Origin: Cryptomeria japonica
Lineage: Eukaryota; Streptophyta; Pinopsida; Cupressales; Cupressaceae
Assembly (NCBI RefSeq): GCF_030272615.1
Contig: NC_081405.1
Coordinates: 576,275,752 to 576,339,751, forward strand
Length of the DNA stretch: 64,000 bases
Direction: 5' to 3'
In this document: one piece after another, positions 46,201 to 56,879 of the stretch
How the letters are laid out: each line of letters starts with the position of its first letter
How positions within the stretch are numbered: position 1 is the stretch's first letter
Translations under genes and position numbers: made by a program
Notes under the pieces: generated by a model
Databases searched by the model: none
What the model saw: only the letters and a program-made list of their open reading frames with translations
Told to the model about the DNA's origin: nothing

Positions 46201-47286
46201 GCCCCCAGGGCTTGGTACGCCAAGATGGATTCCTTTCTTCTCTCAGCAGGGTTCACCAAGTGTCATTTCGATCCAAATGTCTACATTTTGCGACAGGATG
46301 ACTCTCACTTGATACTTGTGCTCTATGTTGATGATTTGATCATTACAGGGAGCAACACATCCATCATTAGCAAGGTCAAATTTGCTTTGCATGAGAGATT
46401 TTCTATGACTGACTTGGGTCTTTTGCACTACTTTATCGTAATACAAATTTCACAGTCACCTTCCGGGATTACACTATCGCAGCCCAAGTATGCTATTGAT
46501 CTACTTGTATGCTTTCATATGGCTGATTGTAAGCCTGCACCGACTCCCTTTCTTTTAGGAGTAAAGCTTGAGGCTCAGTGCTCTTCTCCACCAGTTCATG
46601 CCACATTGTATCATCAAATTGTGGGTAGTCTCATCTACTTGACTCATTCAAGGCCTAATATTTCATTTGCAGTTGGCATGGTTTCCCGCTTCATGCAGGA
46701 ACCACATGAGCTTCATTAGAAAGCCACCAAATGCATCCTTCATTACATCCAGGGTACACATCAGTATGGGATTTACTATGTAGTAGGCACAAGACTTCAC
46801 TTGGTTTGTTACATAGACTTCGATTGGGCTGGCCATCTTGATGATCATAAGTCTACTTCAGGTTAAAGTTTTTACCTTGGTTCGGGCCCCATTTGTTGGC
46901 AGAGCAAGAAGTAGCATGATATTTCTCTCTCTTTGACTGAGGTTGAGTATCAAGGAGTTGTTAATGCAGTGACTAAGACCATTTAGCTTTAGCATATTCT
47001 CATAGAGTCTGGGTTCACCACTCCATGGTTGACAGTTCTACATTGTGACAATCAAAGTGCTATTGCAATCTTGAAGAACCTAGTCCAGCACTAGTAGACC
47101 AAACACATTGAGATCCATATGCACTATATCTGAGAGTTGATTCAAGAGCAGGTCATTGATTTGCAGTATTTTCCTACAGCAAAGTAGGTTGCTGACATCT
47201 TTACCAAACCTTTCATTGAGAGTAAGTTCCAGTAGTTGCAAGCTATCTTGGGGGTGTGGGATGTCTCATTAGGGGGGGTCAGCTAA
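43213..47286 (+). pseudogene. Copia gag-pol polyprotein, one frame with 22 stops
   Basis: A single frame of 1358 codons. In order: gag (WDMFQKLYS, about 43490), a damaged zinc knuckle (43995-44060), protease WILDSGASYHM (44209), integrase zinc region and core (WHEWFGHLN 44612, DVAGPF 44808, ILRIDNGREYV 44985, AERKNQTLKEMA 45100), RT (KWIYQTK 45883, DLDEEIYMEQP 46105, YGLKKAPRAWY 46189, YVDDLIITG 46327) and RNase H (LTEVEYQG, TKHIEIHMHYI, ADIFTKPF to 47215). The domain order integrase before RT defines Ty1/copia. Stops are at 43246, 43363, 43918, 43921, 44047, 44206, 44464, 44935, 45208, 45259, 45700, 46057, 46717, 46864, 46912, 46984, 46990, 47092, 47095, 47131, 47185 and 47233. Not functional. 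Confidence 0.9.
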
Positions 47287-47543
47287 CTTCTCCTTCCTCT
47301 CTTATGGGGGATTTTTTTCCTCTTTGAGGTTTTGTCCTTCTTCTTTGAGAGTCTTTTGTACATTCATCTCTCTTTTTGGGGGGAGTCTTTTCCCACTAGA
47401 TTTTCTCCCTTTCTCCATTTGTGAGAGATTGCATTGCATAGTTTTGCTTGGATTTGCATATTGTACATGGGTACCTATCATGGCCTCGTAGCCGGGACCC
47501 ATCTTGCATTGTTGACTTGAGTCTTCATTCCCCTAAGTTGTAC

Positions 47544-47553
47544 TTAAGGGGGG
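47544..47553 (+). other. Polypurine tract of the copia element
   Basis: TTAAGGGGGG directly before TGTTGGTG, the start of the 3' LTR. Confidence 0.85.
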
Positions 47554-47996
47554 TGTTGGTGTAAATAAATATTCAACATGGATATTATTACACTTTACTT
47601 AAGTTAACTTAGGATAATGCATGTCTTTGTACTTTGGATTTGGGACACTTAGGGAAGTGTGCACATAGGGATATATCTTGTAGGATAAATTCCAATTTTT
47701 TGCTGTTATTTTGCTGTTACACTCCACATTCGGTGGGTCATACACCTCTTGTGGAATATTATATTATTTCTCCTACCTACCCCTAGCATTTCTTACCTAC
47801 AGTTGTTTCTCATGGAGCCACATGTCATGATTGTGTTCTCGTACATCCATATGGCCTTGCCTATATAAGCAGGCCCATATTCATTGTATTGGTGAATCTA
47901 ATTGATAATTTGCATATTGATGAGAATACAATTTGTTCTTGTCATTATCTCTCTTTTATACTTTTTATTGTGCCCTTGATCTTGGCACTTCTCACA
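47554..47996 (+). repeat. 3' LTR of the copia element
   Basis: 443 bases, TGTTGGTGTAAATAAATATT to TTGGCACTTCTCACA. A TATATAA box at about 47871 would fit the LTR promoter, with transcription starting downstream. There is no partner LTR in the window. Confidence 0.8.
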
Positions 47997-48582
47997 AATA
48001 TATATTATTAATTGATTATTTTATAGAATTATATTATTGAAGCTTTTAGATTTGATTGATAATTTATTTTCACTTTATTTTACTAGCTTTATTAGCTAAT
48101 TCGGAGTTGAATTTAGTATTTATTATTCATTTGGCTAGTAAGTGGCGGTTAGGAGATCTCATTGGGAGTTTTTTTGTAAGTGATAACCTTAATGAATTTA
48201 TTTAGGTGCTGGGTAGTTTTCACATTAATAAGATAATTGTTTTTCCCCACTCATCTCGTAGAATGCTAGTTTAGGCTTAGGATGAGATTGGGAAGGCCTT
48301 GTTGGCGTGATTCTACTTCCTTGTCTTCATGAGATGTTGAGTTGGTTCTACATGGGTTTCACTTGGCGTCGAGGTCTAGAGAGATTACCAAGATAACCTT
48401 GATGACACTTTTCCCTATGTGTGTCATAGAACTTAGTCTTTATTGCATGGTGGTCTTTGGTTAGTCTTTGTTTTATGATTAAGCGTATGTTTTGTGTTGA
48501 TAGTATTTGTTTATGTCACCTTATTGTGTTTCTTGGGAGATAGATGTGAGTCTAAGCTTAGTGTGTGTGGGGTCTTATAATA

Positions 48583-49250
48583 TTCTCCGGAGCATGGGGG
48601 GTGGTTCCTTTTGGTTCCACATGTTGGGGTGGTTGATACCTTCTTCCATTTGGAATTTCTCTTCATTGGATTTCCATGAGTGATTTGGATGATTCTTCTT
48701 TTTGTTGTTCTTGTTCTATGGATACTTGGAGCAGTTGTATTTATATCATGGTTTCCTATTTGCTGTAGATAGTGATTATTTGTAATGATCAGTTTATGAT
48801 ATAATATGTATTGTAATGATGATTTATGTAACATTGAAAGTATGAGTGTAGATATGGTACTGTTTCATGAATAAGTATATAATAAAATTTTATGTGATTA
48901 CTTTTCTATGTTATGTATAGTGAAATGTGTAGTAGTGTAGCTAGAGGAAAGTAAACATGAATCATTGATAGATGTTGTATATTATCTTATTTGTTGTTGT
49001 AGGTTAAGTAATGACATTATCATACCCTAGGGAAGAATGTTTATGTGTTTTTAAATTATTCCACTAGTGCAATTTAGTTTTATGTGATCATGTATAACAT
49101 ATGTATGTAATTCATGTAGAAGCATGAATTTTTATAGTTAATATGTTGTTGTAATTTAACTTTAAAAAAAATATTATTTCTATCTTTTCTAGATTATATG
49201 ATTAGTTTCTTTAGGGATTTCTTGGAGATAATTACAACCTCTTCAATAAT
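48583..49250 (+). other. Possible leader downstream of the chromovirus LTR
   Basis: It begins TTCTCCGGAGCATGG, which could be a decayed tRNA-Met primer site (TATCAGAGCATGG). The rest is AT-rich with no recognised frame. Confidence 0.3.
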
Positions 49251-49719
49251 GATCAACTTGCCACATGAAAGACACCTTCTACATAAGAATTACTAAATTA
49301 GAGAACATGTATTTCCATTTGCACATAGTTTCTTGTCAAATATCAACTCTTACAAATTCCTAATGTTAATTAGAAACTTCCATAAATAACTCTTATAGTT
49401 CATAAACTATCATAGAGGATTGTCACTTATTTTCAAAGAACTAACATAGAAACCTATGATACATTCCATCTAAAATATAGGTCCTCCAAAGTGTATTGCA
49501 ACTTACTAGAAAATAGGAATATTTCATAGTCACCAATGATAATATAATATGACACCTTAGAAAGAGGTCCCAGAAAGTGATAAGATAAAATATAAGCAAG
49601 CAACTTAAGAGATAACAAATATAGATAAATAATTAAATAATTCATCACTATTAGGATTCAAAGGTTAAGGAACCATAATCCGCAAAAAATTATAATCACC
49701 AAGTATTTTAATTATTGTG

Positions 49720-51455
49720 TCTATGTTGCACATATGGAATAATTCCATCACATTATTGATGGTGTTTCGAATGTTACATTTATAAAATATGAATTTTCAT
49801 ACTATTTACCACTTTGGTTTTCCCATCCATTTATGGATAAAAAAGTAGTCGACATAGTGAGCTTGTTTTCCATTACACCTCAAAGCATAAATAGAAGGTT
49901 GTTGATGAATATACTATCCATGCCAAAGATAAATATCCATGGCAAGACAAAGTGAATCCAAACACGATTAAAGATAACTTTTGTAGTATCTTTCTCTAAA
50001 ATAGTATTTCTTTAGGTAACCATGCTATTCATTTTTAAAATTTTGTTCATCACAACATACACACAATCATGACCATATTTTGTTGTACGAAGAGGAATGT
50101 ACTATTTGGTGAAATTTACAATTTACAAGCTTGTAAATAACAAAAGTTGTTTTAGGCTAAATATAGGCTAAAGTTTCCCACCACATTAATATAATTTTCT
50201 TCCTATACCATATTTTTTAATCTCTTATAGAAACATATATGTGGTCCATACGAAAAATAATTCCATCTTGCAAGTAAAAATCAAAGAGTTGATTATGAGA
50301 TTAGAATCTTACATGTTATCCAATCTTCTTTAAGTTCTACATCCTCTTCATATCTCCCATACAAATAAAACAACCAAGAAACTTGTACTTGATGCATTAG
50401 AAACTCTATTCAATTTTCCAATTCTATTCTTCAAAATAGAAGAATAACTTATTGGAAACACAACCCACTTCACACTATTTTGACTCAACTTACAATGGCT
50501 ATTGATGAATTTTAATGCATGAAGACTAGTCTACAAAACATACTTTTTTTATACGAAATTGTGTCTCCATTTCATTAGTTCTTGCACAAATACATAAATT
50601 ATTTTAGTTTTATTTCATTTACTTCTCAATGATGTAAGATACTAATTTCCTCTCTTGACATAGAAATCCTCCTATAACTATCCCACTTGCAACACAATCA
50701 ACTTGAAACACTTCCCTAAAGTTGATAAGTGATAACATGATCTGCTCCGTCACCTTTTCCTTCATGATATTAAAAAAAAAAAACTATTATAGTTGTCCAA
50801 ACAATTTCTTGTTTCCTTTCGTTGTCTTTTGTAATTTGTACACAAATCCCACTAAAAATTTATATAAAATTCCTATAGAAGCTTTCTCATACATTGAAAC
50901 TTCATGCGTCAAACATACTCTTTGAGGAAGGCCAATCAATAATTGTTTTCACTTTTCTATGTCCATTTTTCATATCACTAATAAAAACCCTAAAACCCAA
51001 ATGCACCAACTATTCCTTCATAAAAGTATTCACTATTAAATTTTATTCTTTTAGACTTTGCAAGATTGTTCTAACATGTGATAATTGTTAATAGTTTGTT
51101 CTAGTAAATCTAGAAATATCATCCAAATACACAATCATAAACTTACCAAGATATTGCTTCGAAACTCCATTCATTAATCTGATGAAAGTGTTGAATGCAT
51201 TAATTAATTTAAATGATATCACCAACCATTTGTACAAACTATCATAGGCCTTTAATACTCTCTTCTATTCATCCCCCTCTCTTATTCGTATTTGGTAGCA
51301 ACTGCTCTTTAAATCAATCCTAGTGAAGTATTTATCTCCACTTAGGCAATCCATCATATCATCAATTCTTGGTAATGGTTCAACTAGTACTTGATATTTT
51401 TTAATCTTGTTTAGTGCATTGAAATCCATACACATTCACTAGTTTCTATTATTCT
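49720..51455 (-). pseudogene. Heavily decayed Ty3/gypsy pol (RT to integrase)
   Basis: Minus-strand reading, with many stops and frameshifts, gives the gypsy RT signature: CMDFNALNKI (about 51432), PLPRIDDMMDCLSGDKYF and RIDLKSS (51290-51390), FNTFIRLMN then KFMIVYLDDI (51120-51200). A connection segment HLGFRVFISD follows (about 50950), and a late integrase piece related to FHPQTDGQTEVVN appears at about 49850 (PMDGKTKVVNS with one stop). It is much older than the other elements here. Boundaries are approximate, and no LTR could be assigned. Confidence 0.65.
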
Positions 51456-51899
51456 TTAATGCTAAAACTACCATCCAATAACACAAGAACTCAAACTCAC
51501 TCTAATTAGCCCCTTATTGAGCAACTCCTACACTTGACTTCTTATCTCTTTATTCTTCGTTGGTGACATCTTATATGATACCTTGTTTGAAAAAGTGACA
51601 TTAGGAATCTTAACCATACAATGTCTCATGCTCGTCATAGGTAGAAATCCATCTATAAACTTCACAAACCTTTTTACATATTCCTCTAAAATGTCTTGAA
51701 TTTCCTTGGATATTTATTCTTCTTTCTTTGTTGTTGGAAATTTTGTAAATTTGGGAACAATGGAAAAAAAAAATTCTTGTTCTTGAATTCTCCCAAAAAT
51801 TGCTTTTTATAGTCCAAATATATCTCTTCTTTATCTTCATTTTCTCCTTCTCTAGTCTTCAATCAGTTCAAGATGTACTCTACTTCATCTTTATTGATT

Positions 51900-52984
51900 G
51901 CATATGTATTCTTTTCATTGTCGTGAACATCCTTCCTATCAGATTTCCATGACTGTTGCAAAAGAAGATATCACATACATAGATATAACTTAATCGTTGT
52001 GGAGTTTTTATTTGAATAATAACTAAAATTTGCTCATTCACCAACAAGTGATTATATATTTACAACCATGAAACTCTATAGCTACACAAGTTCTTCTCAA
52101 ATGAGTCTTTCCTCAATTGTAAGCTCTAGTAATACTTTACTTTGATTTTCCTTTAAAAAATATTATTGAATCCTTCCTTATAGAATTGATTACATTAAAA
52201 CTCTACTCGTGCACTCTTTCATCATTCAATTCCCCTTGTGTAGGTCTCCTCATGTCTTCTATGCACTCTACAATAAACTTCACTTTTGCATCGAATATAT
52301 TTTTCTTTTTTTCCCACGCTACCACTTCTCATTTGTACACTCTATGTGACTATTACGATCATCTTTCAAGGCAACAATTTTCGTTTTTCTACCAACACAA
52401 CCTTACTTAGCATTTTTCTTATTTTCCTTTATATCTTGCATAGGTTTATGTATTCTTCCCATGCGCTATTTCCTCATTTTTTAATTTCCTCTTTTAATCC
52501 AAAGAACGTGTTAAAAAATATTCAAACTACAACTATACATCAGCCTCTTCACATTAACTTGTTTAAGCAAGTTCATTTAATGCTTGCAATACAGACATCC
52601 CTTTACCATTTCCTATTCTCTTTGGCTTTTTGTAAGAATGTCTCTACTCACAACCCAAAAAAATGTTCTTCCTTGGAAATGGTGTTCTAACTGTATTCTT
52701 CTTTGTGTAGATACATTTGGTAGGTGGAAACATTACAACTGTAAAATAAAATAATATTGACCCTTTGAAGAAACTGTGGGTAAATTATCCTCTCTATCAG
52801 CATGAATTGGCTCGTATTGTGTGTTCCTAGGCATCGTTGTAAATTTGTTGCCAAGATTATCTTCTCTACAAGTGAGAAGAAAGAAACATGCAAAAAAATG
52901 ATGGCAAATAGGAAAAAAATGGAGCCAAAAATTTGTGAAAAGCTCCAAAAGAACCAGAAAGTATGAAAAAAGATTGCCAAAGGG
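51900..52984. other. AT-rich interval, no supported gene
   Basis: Possibly upstream parts of the decayed gypsy element (gag or protease). The open frames here have no recognisable motif. Confidence 0.3.
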
Positions 52985-54600
52985 GGGTTGAAACCTTTCC
53001 TAGAAAGGCTCCATGGTGCTCACCCTAATATTGTGAGGTATTTTGTCAAGAATTGGAAGGAGGAAAGTATCATTCTTTCAGTAAGAAAAGTGATTACCAA
53101 TGAGGAGCTGATTGGAGAAGTTACAGGCCTCTGAAATGAAGGTTTGAATTTCTTCCAGGACACTCAGAGGAGGAGAGGGAAGCTCTGGTAAAGGTTTTGA
53201 ATAACTATTTTGAGGCCAAAACCATAAAAAAACTCCAACAGGAGGTTCTAAGGATTGTCATGGAATATATTACAGCCGACAAGACATTTACAAGGGTGTA
53301 TGACTACCAATTCATCCTTCTCAACCACTTTTGGTATAAGGTCAAGGTTTCTTTCCCTCATTATCTATTGTGTTCTCTATAACATTGTATTCTTGAACAC
53401 TGTAAAAGTCCTAGGAGTGCCCTTATTTTTCATGTTGGTCTTATCGACCTCATTGATGAGCACTCTACTAGTCTGCCTACTCATTCCAACCCTTTTTTGT
53501 CCCCGAACTCCGAAGGGTATGACACTGAAACTAGTTTGTCTGATCGAAATTCTGATGGGGATTCCAACTGGAAAGAGGAAATTTCTCCTCCCCCTAAAAA
53601 GATTCCTAAAAAATTCCCTTTGGGTAGGCCTTCGTGTAAACTAGAATCATCTATGAAAACCCTCTCCATCATTGGGTAATCCTTCTGATACTTCTTGTTC
53701 CCCTAAAGATTCCCTTTCCTCCCACCCTACTATTGATAGAGAGAACATTCTAAGATTTCAAAAAGACCTTAAACTGGACAAGCGCTACTTTAATTTGGAT
53801 AAGGAATCTTTAGATGATGTGTTGGCGATTGCTAGGAATAGTGTAGTGGACCTTTTCAAGGTGTTCAAATGGGCATTTCATGAAATCAAAGACCTTAACC
53901 TAAAGAACAGGGTAGTTGCTAGTAAATTCGAGAAGTTGGTAGATAAAGTGCAGCCCGAGAAGATGGTAGGGGCAACCTGGATAGAGGAAGAAAAACTATC
54001 CATGGCAGAGTGTCTACAAAGAATAGTTTAACTTATTGACAAGATGAAACAAGAAAATGAGAAGAAAACCTTGCAGCTTGAGGCGAAAATGAGCAAAATC
54101 AAGGTTTCACTGAGTGCAATAATGAAACAAAGTCACAAGATAATAAAAAACACAGCAATGACCTTGAAAATGATTGTGGACATACTGGAAAAATCACAGC
54201 ATGATGGCCTGATAGTGGACCTTGATGTGAACAGAGAAAAAACCAAAAAAAGGAATCTTGCCTGTCCAAGAGAACTAGAGCCAATCTGAAAAGAAAGGAG
54301 AAATTCTCTAATCAAGAGCTTCAAGACCTAAAAATATTGGCCCAACAGATGAACAATCTAGAGATTGAAATAGCTGAGACTATTAAGTCTTTAGGTTAAT
54401 GATTTTTTGGTTTTAGTTTTAGCTATATTTTTGTCTGGTCTACTATCTTTTTGTCTATTTGACAACATTTCTATGTTGGTGATCTTAGATTGTTTATTTT
54501 AATTTTTTGTTTGTAACTTGGTGGTTTTGGGTCCCTATAAAACCTGCTTTTTCCCTAATTAAAAACTGTGGGGAAAAGTTACAACGCCTAGGAAAAAAAA
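52985..54600 (+). pseudogene. Repeat-encoded protein of unknown function, plus-strand copy
   Basis: Reading from about 52985 gives KPFLERLHGAHPNIV..NWKEES, EELIGEVTGL, RIVMEYITADKTFTRVYDYQF, FPHYLLCSL, then, after a stop and frame changes, an acidic Ser/Pro linker with a KK-rich patch (53497-53679), a helical region (53720-54031, KDLKLDKRYFNLDKESLDDVLAIA) and a Lys-rich coiled coil (54044-54289). It ends near a short A-run (54592-54600). A second copy lies inverted at 56880-58660. The VTGL-containing domain and a C-terminal coiled coil also occur in the array's ORF2, suggesting distant relation. No enzyme motif. Confidence 0.5.
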
Positions 54601-55744
54601 ATTTAACACAAGAGACAAAACAAAACTCGACCAAAAGTGACTAAACATAAACAACATAAAAGATTAAGAAATAATATTTTTGGTTGATGTCAATTTCTCT
54701 TGAATCCAACTGTTCTAATATCACATAAAGGCCTATCATTAACCTACATAATATTCCTTTCTGACCTCTTCGGATAGACCTTTTAAAAGATTACTTTCAA
54801 CTAAAATATGAGCAAAATATGAGCAAAAGAAGTTTGACTAAAGTCTTTGGTCATAGATTCTAACTTGAACAATCTACCTAAAATATTACCAATAGTATTA
54901 TTAGCTTCATGAAGCTACAAATGAAGGAGAAGGCAATCTTAACCACACATGTATCAATAGAATATTTTGAAGGATTGAAAGAAGAATCTTAGGGGTGAAT
55001 TGAGAGTTGATATAAATTTGTTAATAATAATTCAATTATATTAACTTATCATTGATTTGACACTAAGATTATTAGTTATTGAATATACTGTGTAAGTGTG
55101 TTATTTTCTAGAGGATACTTTGCTTATGTTCATTTAGCCTGAAACTACTGAAGGTAAAAAATTTTACTACTATGAATTACAGCAAAATCCCCTCTTCTAT
55201 AGGCACTAAGTTGTTAGATGACGATCTTCGGTATAATTGAATTCTTTCAACAAAGGGTAAGAGTTGAGGGTCTAGTTCTTCTCAATTGGACCTCTAGATG
55301 GATCAATCAATAACTAAAATTTAAGATTTCGGACGACAAGCAAGGACTCAATGTCCACTTTTGATGTTGATATAATATTAATGTAGTTCATCTTATCCAT
55401 ATAGATTCTTAATCTCCCTAACATCCATATATCTACAATTTAGGGTTAATCATTAAAACCACAAGCGTGGTATGTAATTCTAATAACTCACACAAAAATT
55501 AACTTATCACGATTAGCAGATGTCAACATAGAGTCTAAAATACTTGAGTTTTGTCGAATAAAAGTCCACTAATCATATAATACAGATATGATCTTAGATT
55601 ATTTTTGCACCCACAAATTTAATCTTAAATGACGAAATAATATTTAGAGATTGATATCGACGTTAAGAGACGAATGATGAACAAACTAAGATTCATGCCA
55701 TCATTCATCGACCAGCATACGAAATAGACGTTTAAACGAAGCCT
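54601..55744. other. AT-rich interval, no supported gene
   Basis: Nothing recognised. The final portion should include the 3' untranslated region of the minus-strand RING gene. Confidence 0.4.
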
Positions 55745-56368
55745 TCAGTATGCTGACGTTCTGCAAATGGGACATTGATTTTGCCTCTTTAGCCATCGTT
55801 GGACGCATTTCCTATGAAATATGTGGTTCTCATTACAACGCAAATGGCATGCCTCTTCTGCCACTTCAAAATCAGATAAACAAATTGCACACATGATAAC
55901 TTCACTTAGATGATTCTTGGAAATCGTTATTGTAGGCAGAGCTTCTATACCTTGTCTCAACTCTCTTTTCCTCCGATTTCCTGATCTTTCGTCCGTATAG
56001 TAAAAACAGCTTTCGCCAATCAACCTTAGTATTTCGGATAAAAGAAAATCGAGTTTTCTCTTTGGGTCACAATAGTTGTTGCATCCAGACATGGGATTGT
56101 CGCATACACAGTAGGTCACATTGTCAGAAAAGTACTCTGCTTGTAATGAATCGAAAACACCACAGAACAGATTAATATGGAACCCAAAGTGATTAATTTG
56201 ATTTTGTGGGTCTGCTCTGAATGCTTCATTGAATCTGATCACGTCATCTTTCAATGCAAGAGCACGATTGTTTAAGTCGGCAAAATATCTCCTCAGATCT
56301 TCTCTGCCATTGCCACTATCTCCTGCATTATTATTAATGATCCGATCTACCCCTTGTTGCCGTGACAT
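55745..56368 (-). CDS. RING-H2-type zinc finger protein, putative E3 ubiquitin ligase
   Basis: Intact intronless frame of 207 residues from ATG at 56368 to the stop at 55745. The RING is at the C-terminus (residues 160-202). The putative ligands are C160, C163, C178, H182, H185, C188, C199, C202, with the conserved W between C188 and C199 (CVQRWLKRQNQCPIC) that contacts E2 enzymes. The third and fourth ligands are separated by three residues (CNENH) rather than the usual one. The N-terminal 150 residues include a Cys-rich stretch (YCVCDNPMSGCNNYC) and a helical RKLDFLLSEILRLIGE. No signal peptide or membrane span is visible, so it is probably cytosolic or nuclear. E3 activity and substrate are inference from the domain. 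This is the only intact host-type gene seen, although an expressed retrocopy cannot be excluded. Confidence 0.8.
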   Translation of the reverse strand: MSRQQGVDRIINNNAGDSGNGREDLRRYFADLNNRALALKDDVIRFNEAFRADPQNQINHFGFHINLFCGVFDSLQAEYFSDNVTYCVCDNPMSGCNNYCDPKRKLDFLLSEILRLIGESCFYYTDERSGNRRKRELRQGIEALPTITISKNHLSEVIMCAICLSDFEVAEEACHLRCNENHIFHRKCVQRWLKRQNQCPICRTSAY

Positions 56369-56441
56369 TTTCTTAATAGATTAATGGACAAGAATTTACA
56401 AATCGCTGAGGAATAACGAATGAATTTGATCTCATGCTTCT

Positions 56442-56452
56442 TTATATATATC
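56442..56452 (-). promoter_or_regulatory. TATA box of the RING gene
   Basis: The minus strand reads GATATATATAA, continuing into AG, about 75-85 bases upstream of the ATG. An ATTGG (inverted CCAAT) lies just upstream at 56456-56460 and a CACGTC element (ACGT core) at 56483-56488. Confidence 0.55.
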
Positions 56453-56879
56453 CTACCAATAAAATAAGAACTGAAAGCCAAGAGACGTGAACGCTTAGAG
56501 AACGGGGCATCTGATATCTAGTTTTTCATGCAAACCAATTAACATTAATATAAAATACTATATTTTTCTTTGAGAATATAATGATTATTATGTAAGGTGA
56601 CCTAAGACAATAAATAAATTTAAGGTTGCAACTTTAATGTAGTCCTCCTTTTAGTCTAGTACTTTGTGTGATTTAAGAATGTTGTACTTCACACATAGAA
56701 AATATTATTTTAATAAAAAAAATAATAATTTATGTCAAATTATCATATTGATTATTTTGAAGTTTACGAGAATCAACAATCCAAATTATTCTTTTTAATG
56801 TTTATCAATACTTTATTTTTTTTATCATTTTGAATATTATTTTAAACTTATTCTTCTAATTAGATATATTAAGATAATG

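Larger units (their letters stand above)
42716..47996 (+). mobile_element. Ty1/copia retrotransposon lacking a recognisable 5' LTR
   Basis: It interrupts the chromovirus LTR. A full gag-pol frame (43213-47286), a polypurine tract and a 443-bp 3' LTR are present. The right flank AATAT is at 47997-48001. The left junction at about 42716 is uncertain, and 42716-43212 has no similarity to the 3' LTR, so the 5' end was lost or replaced. Confidence 0.8.
41541..48582 (+). repeat. Chromovirus LTR, right copy, split by a copia element
   Basis: It begins TGTAGTGTCCCTCC and is interrupted from about 42716 to 47996. After 47996 it resumes with a block matching 5189-5315, then 48145-48582 matches 6655-7109. 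It ends at a mutated TTATAATA (left copy TTATAACA). It carries a 466-base microsatellite and lacks a 1.3 kb segment of the left copy. The sequence that follows resembles a degraded primer site in both copies. Confidence 0.7.

Noticed and set aside
43213-47286. Reassigned genetic code (TAG read as Gln)
   Set aside because: TGA and TAA stops also occur, several stops sit at expected Trp and Arg positions, and many CAG codons remain. Deamination explains it better, and plants use the standard nuclear code.
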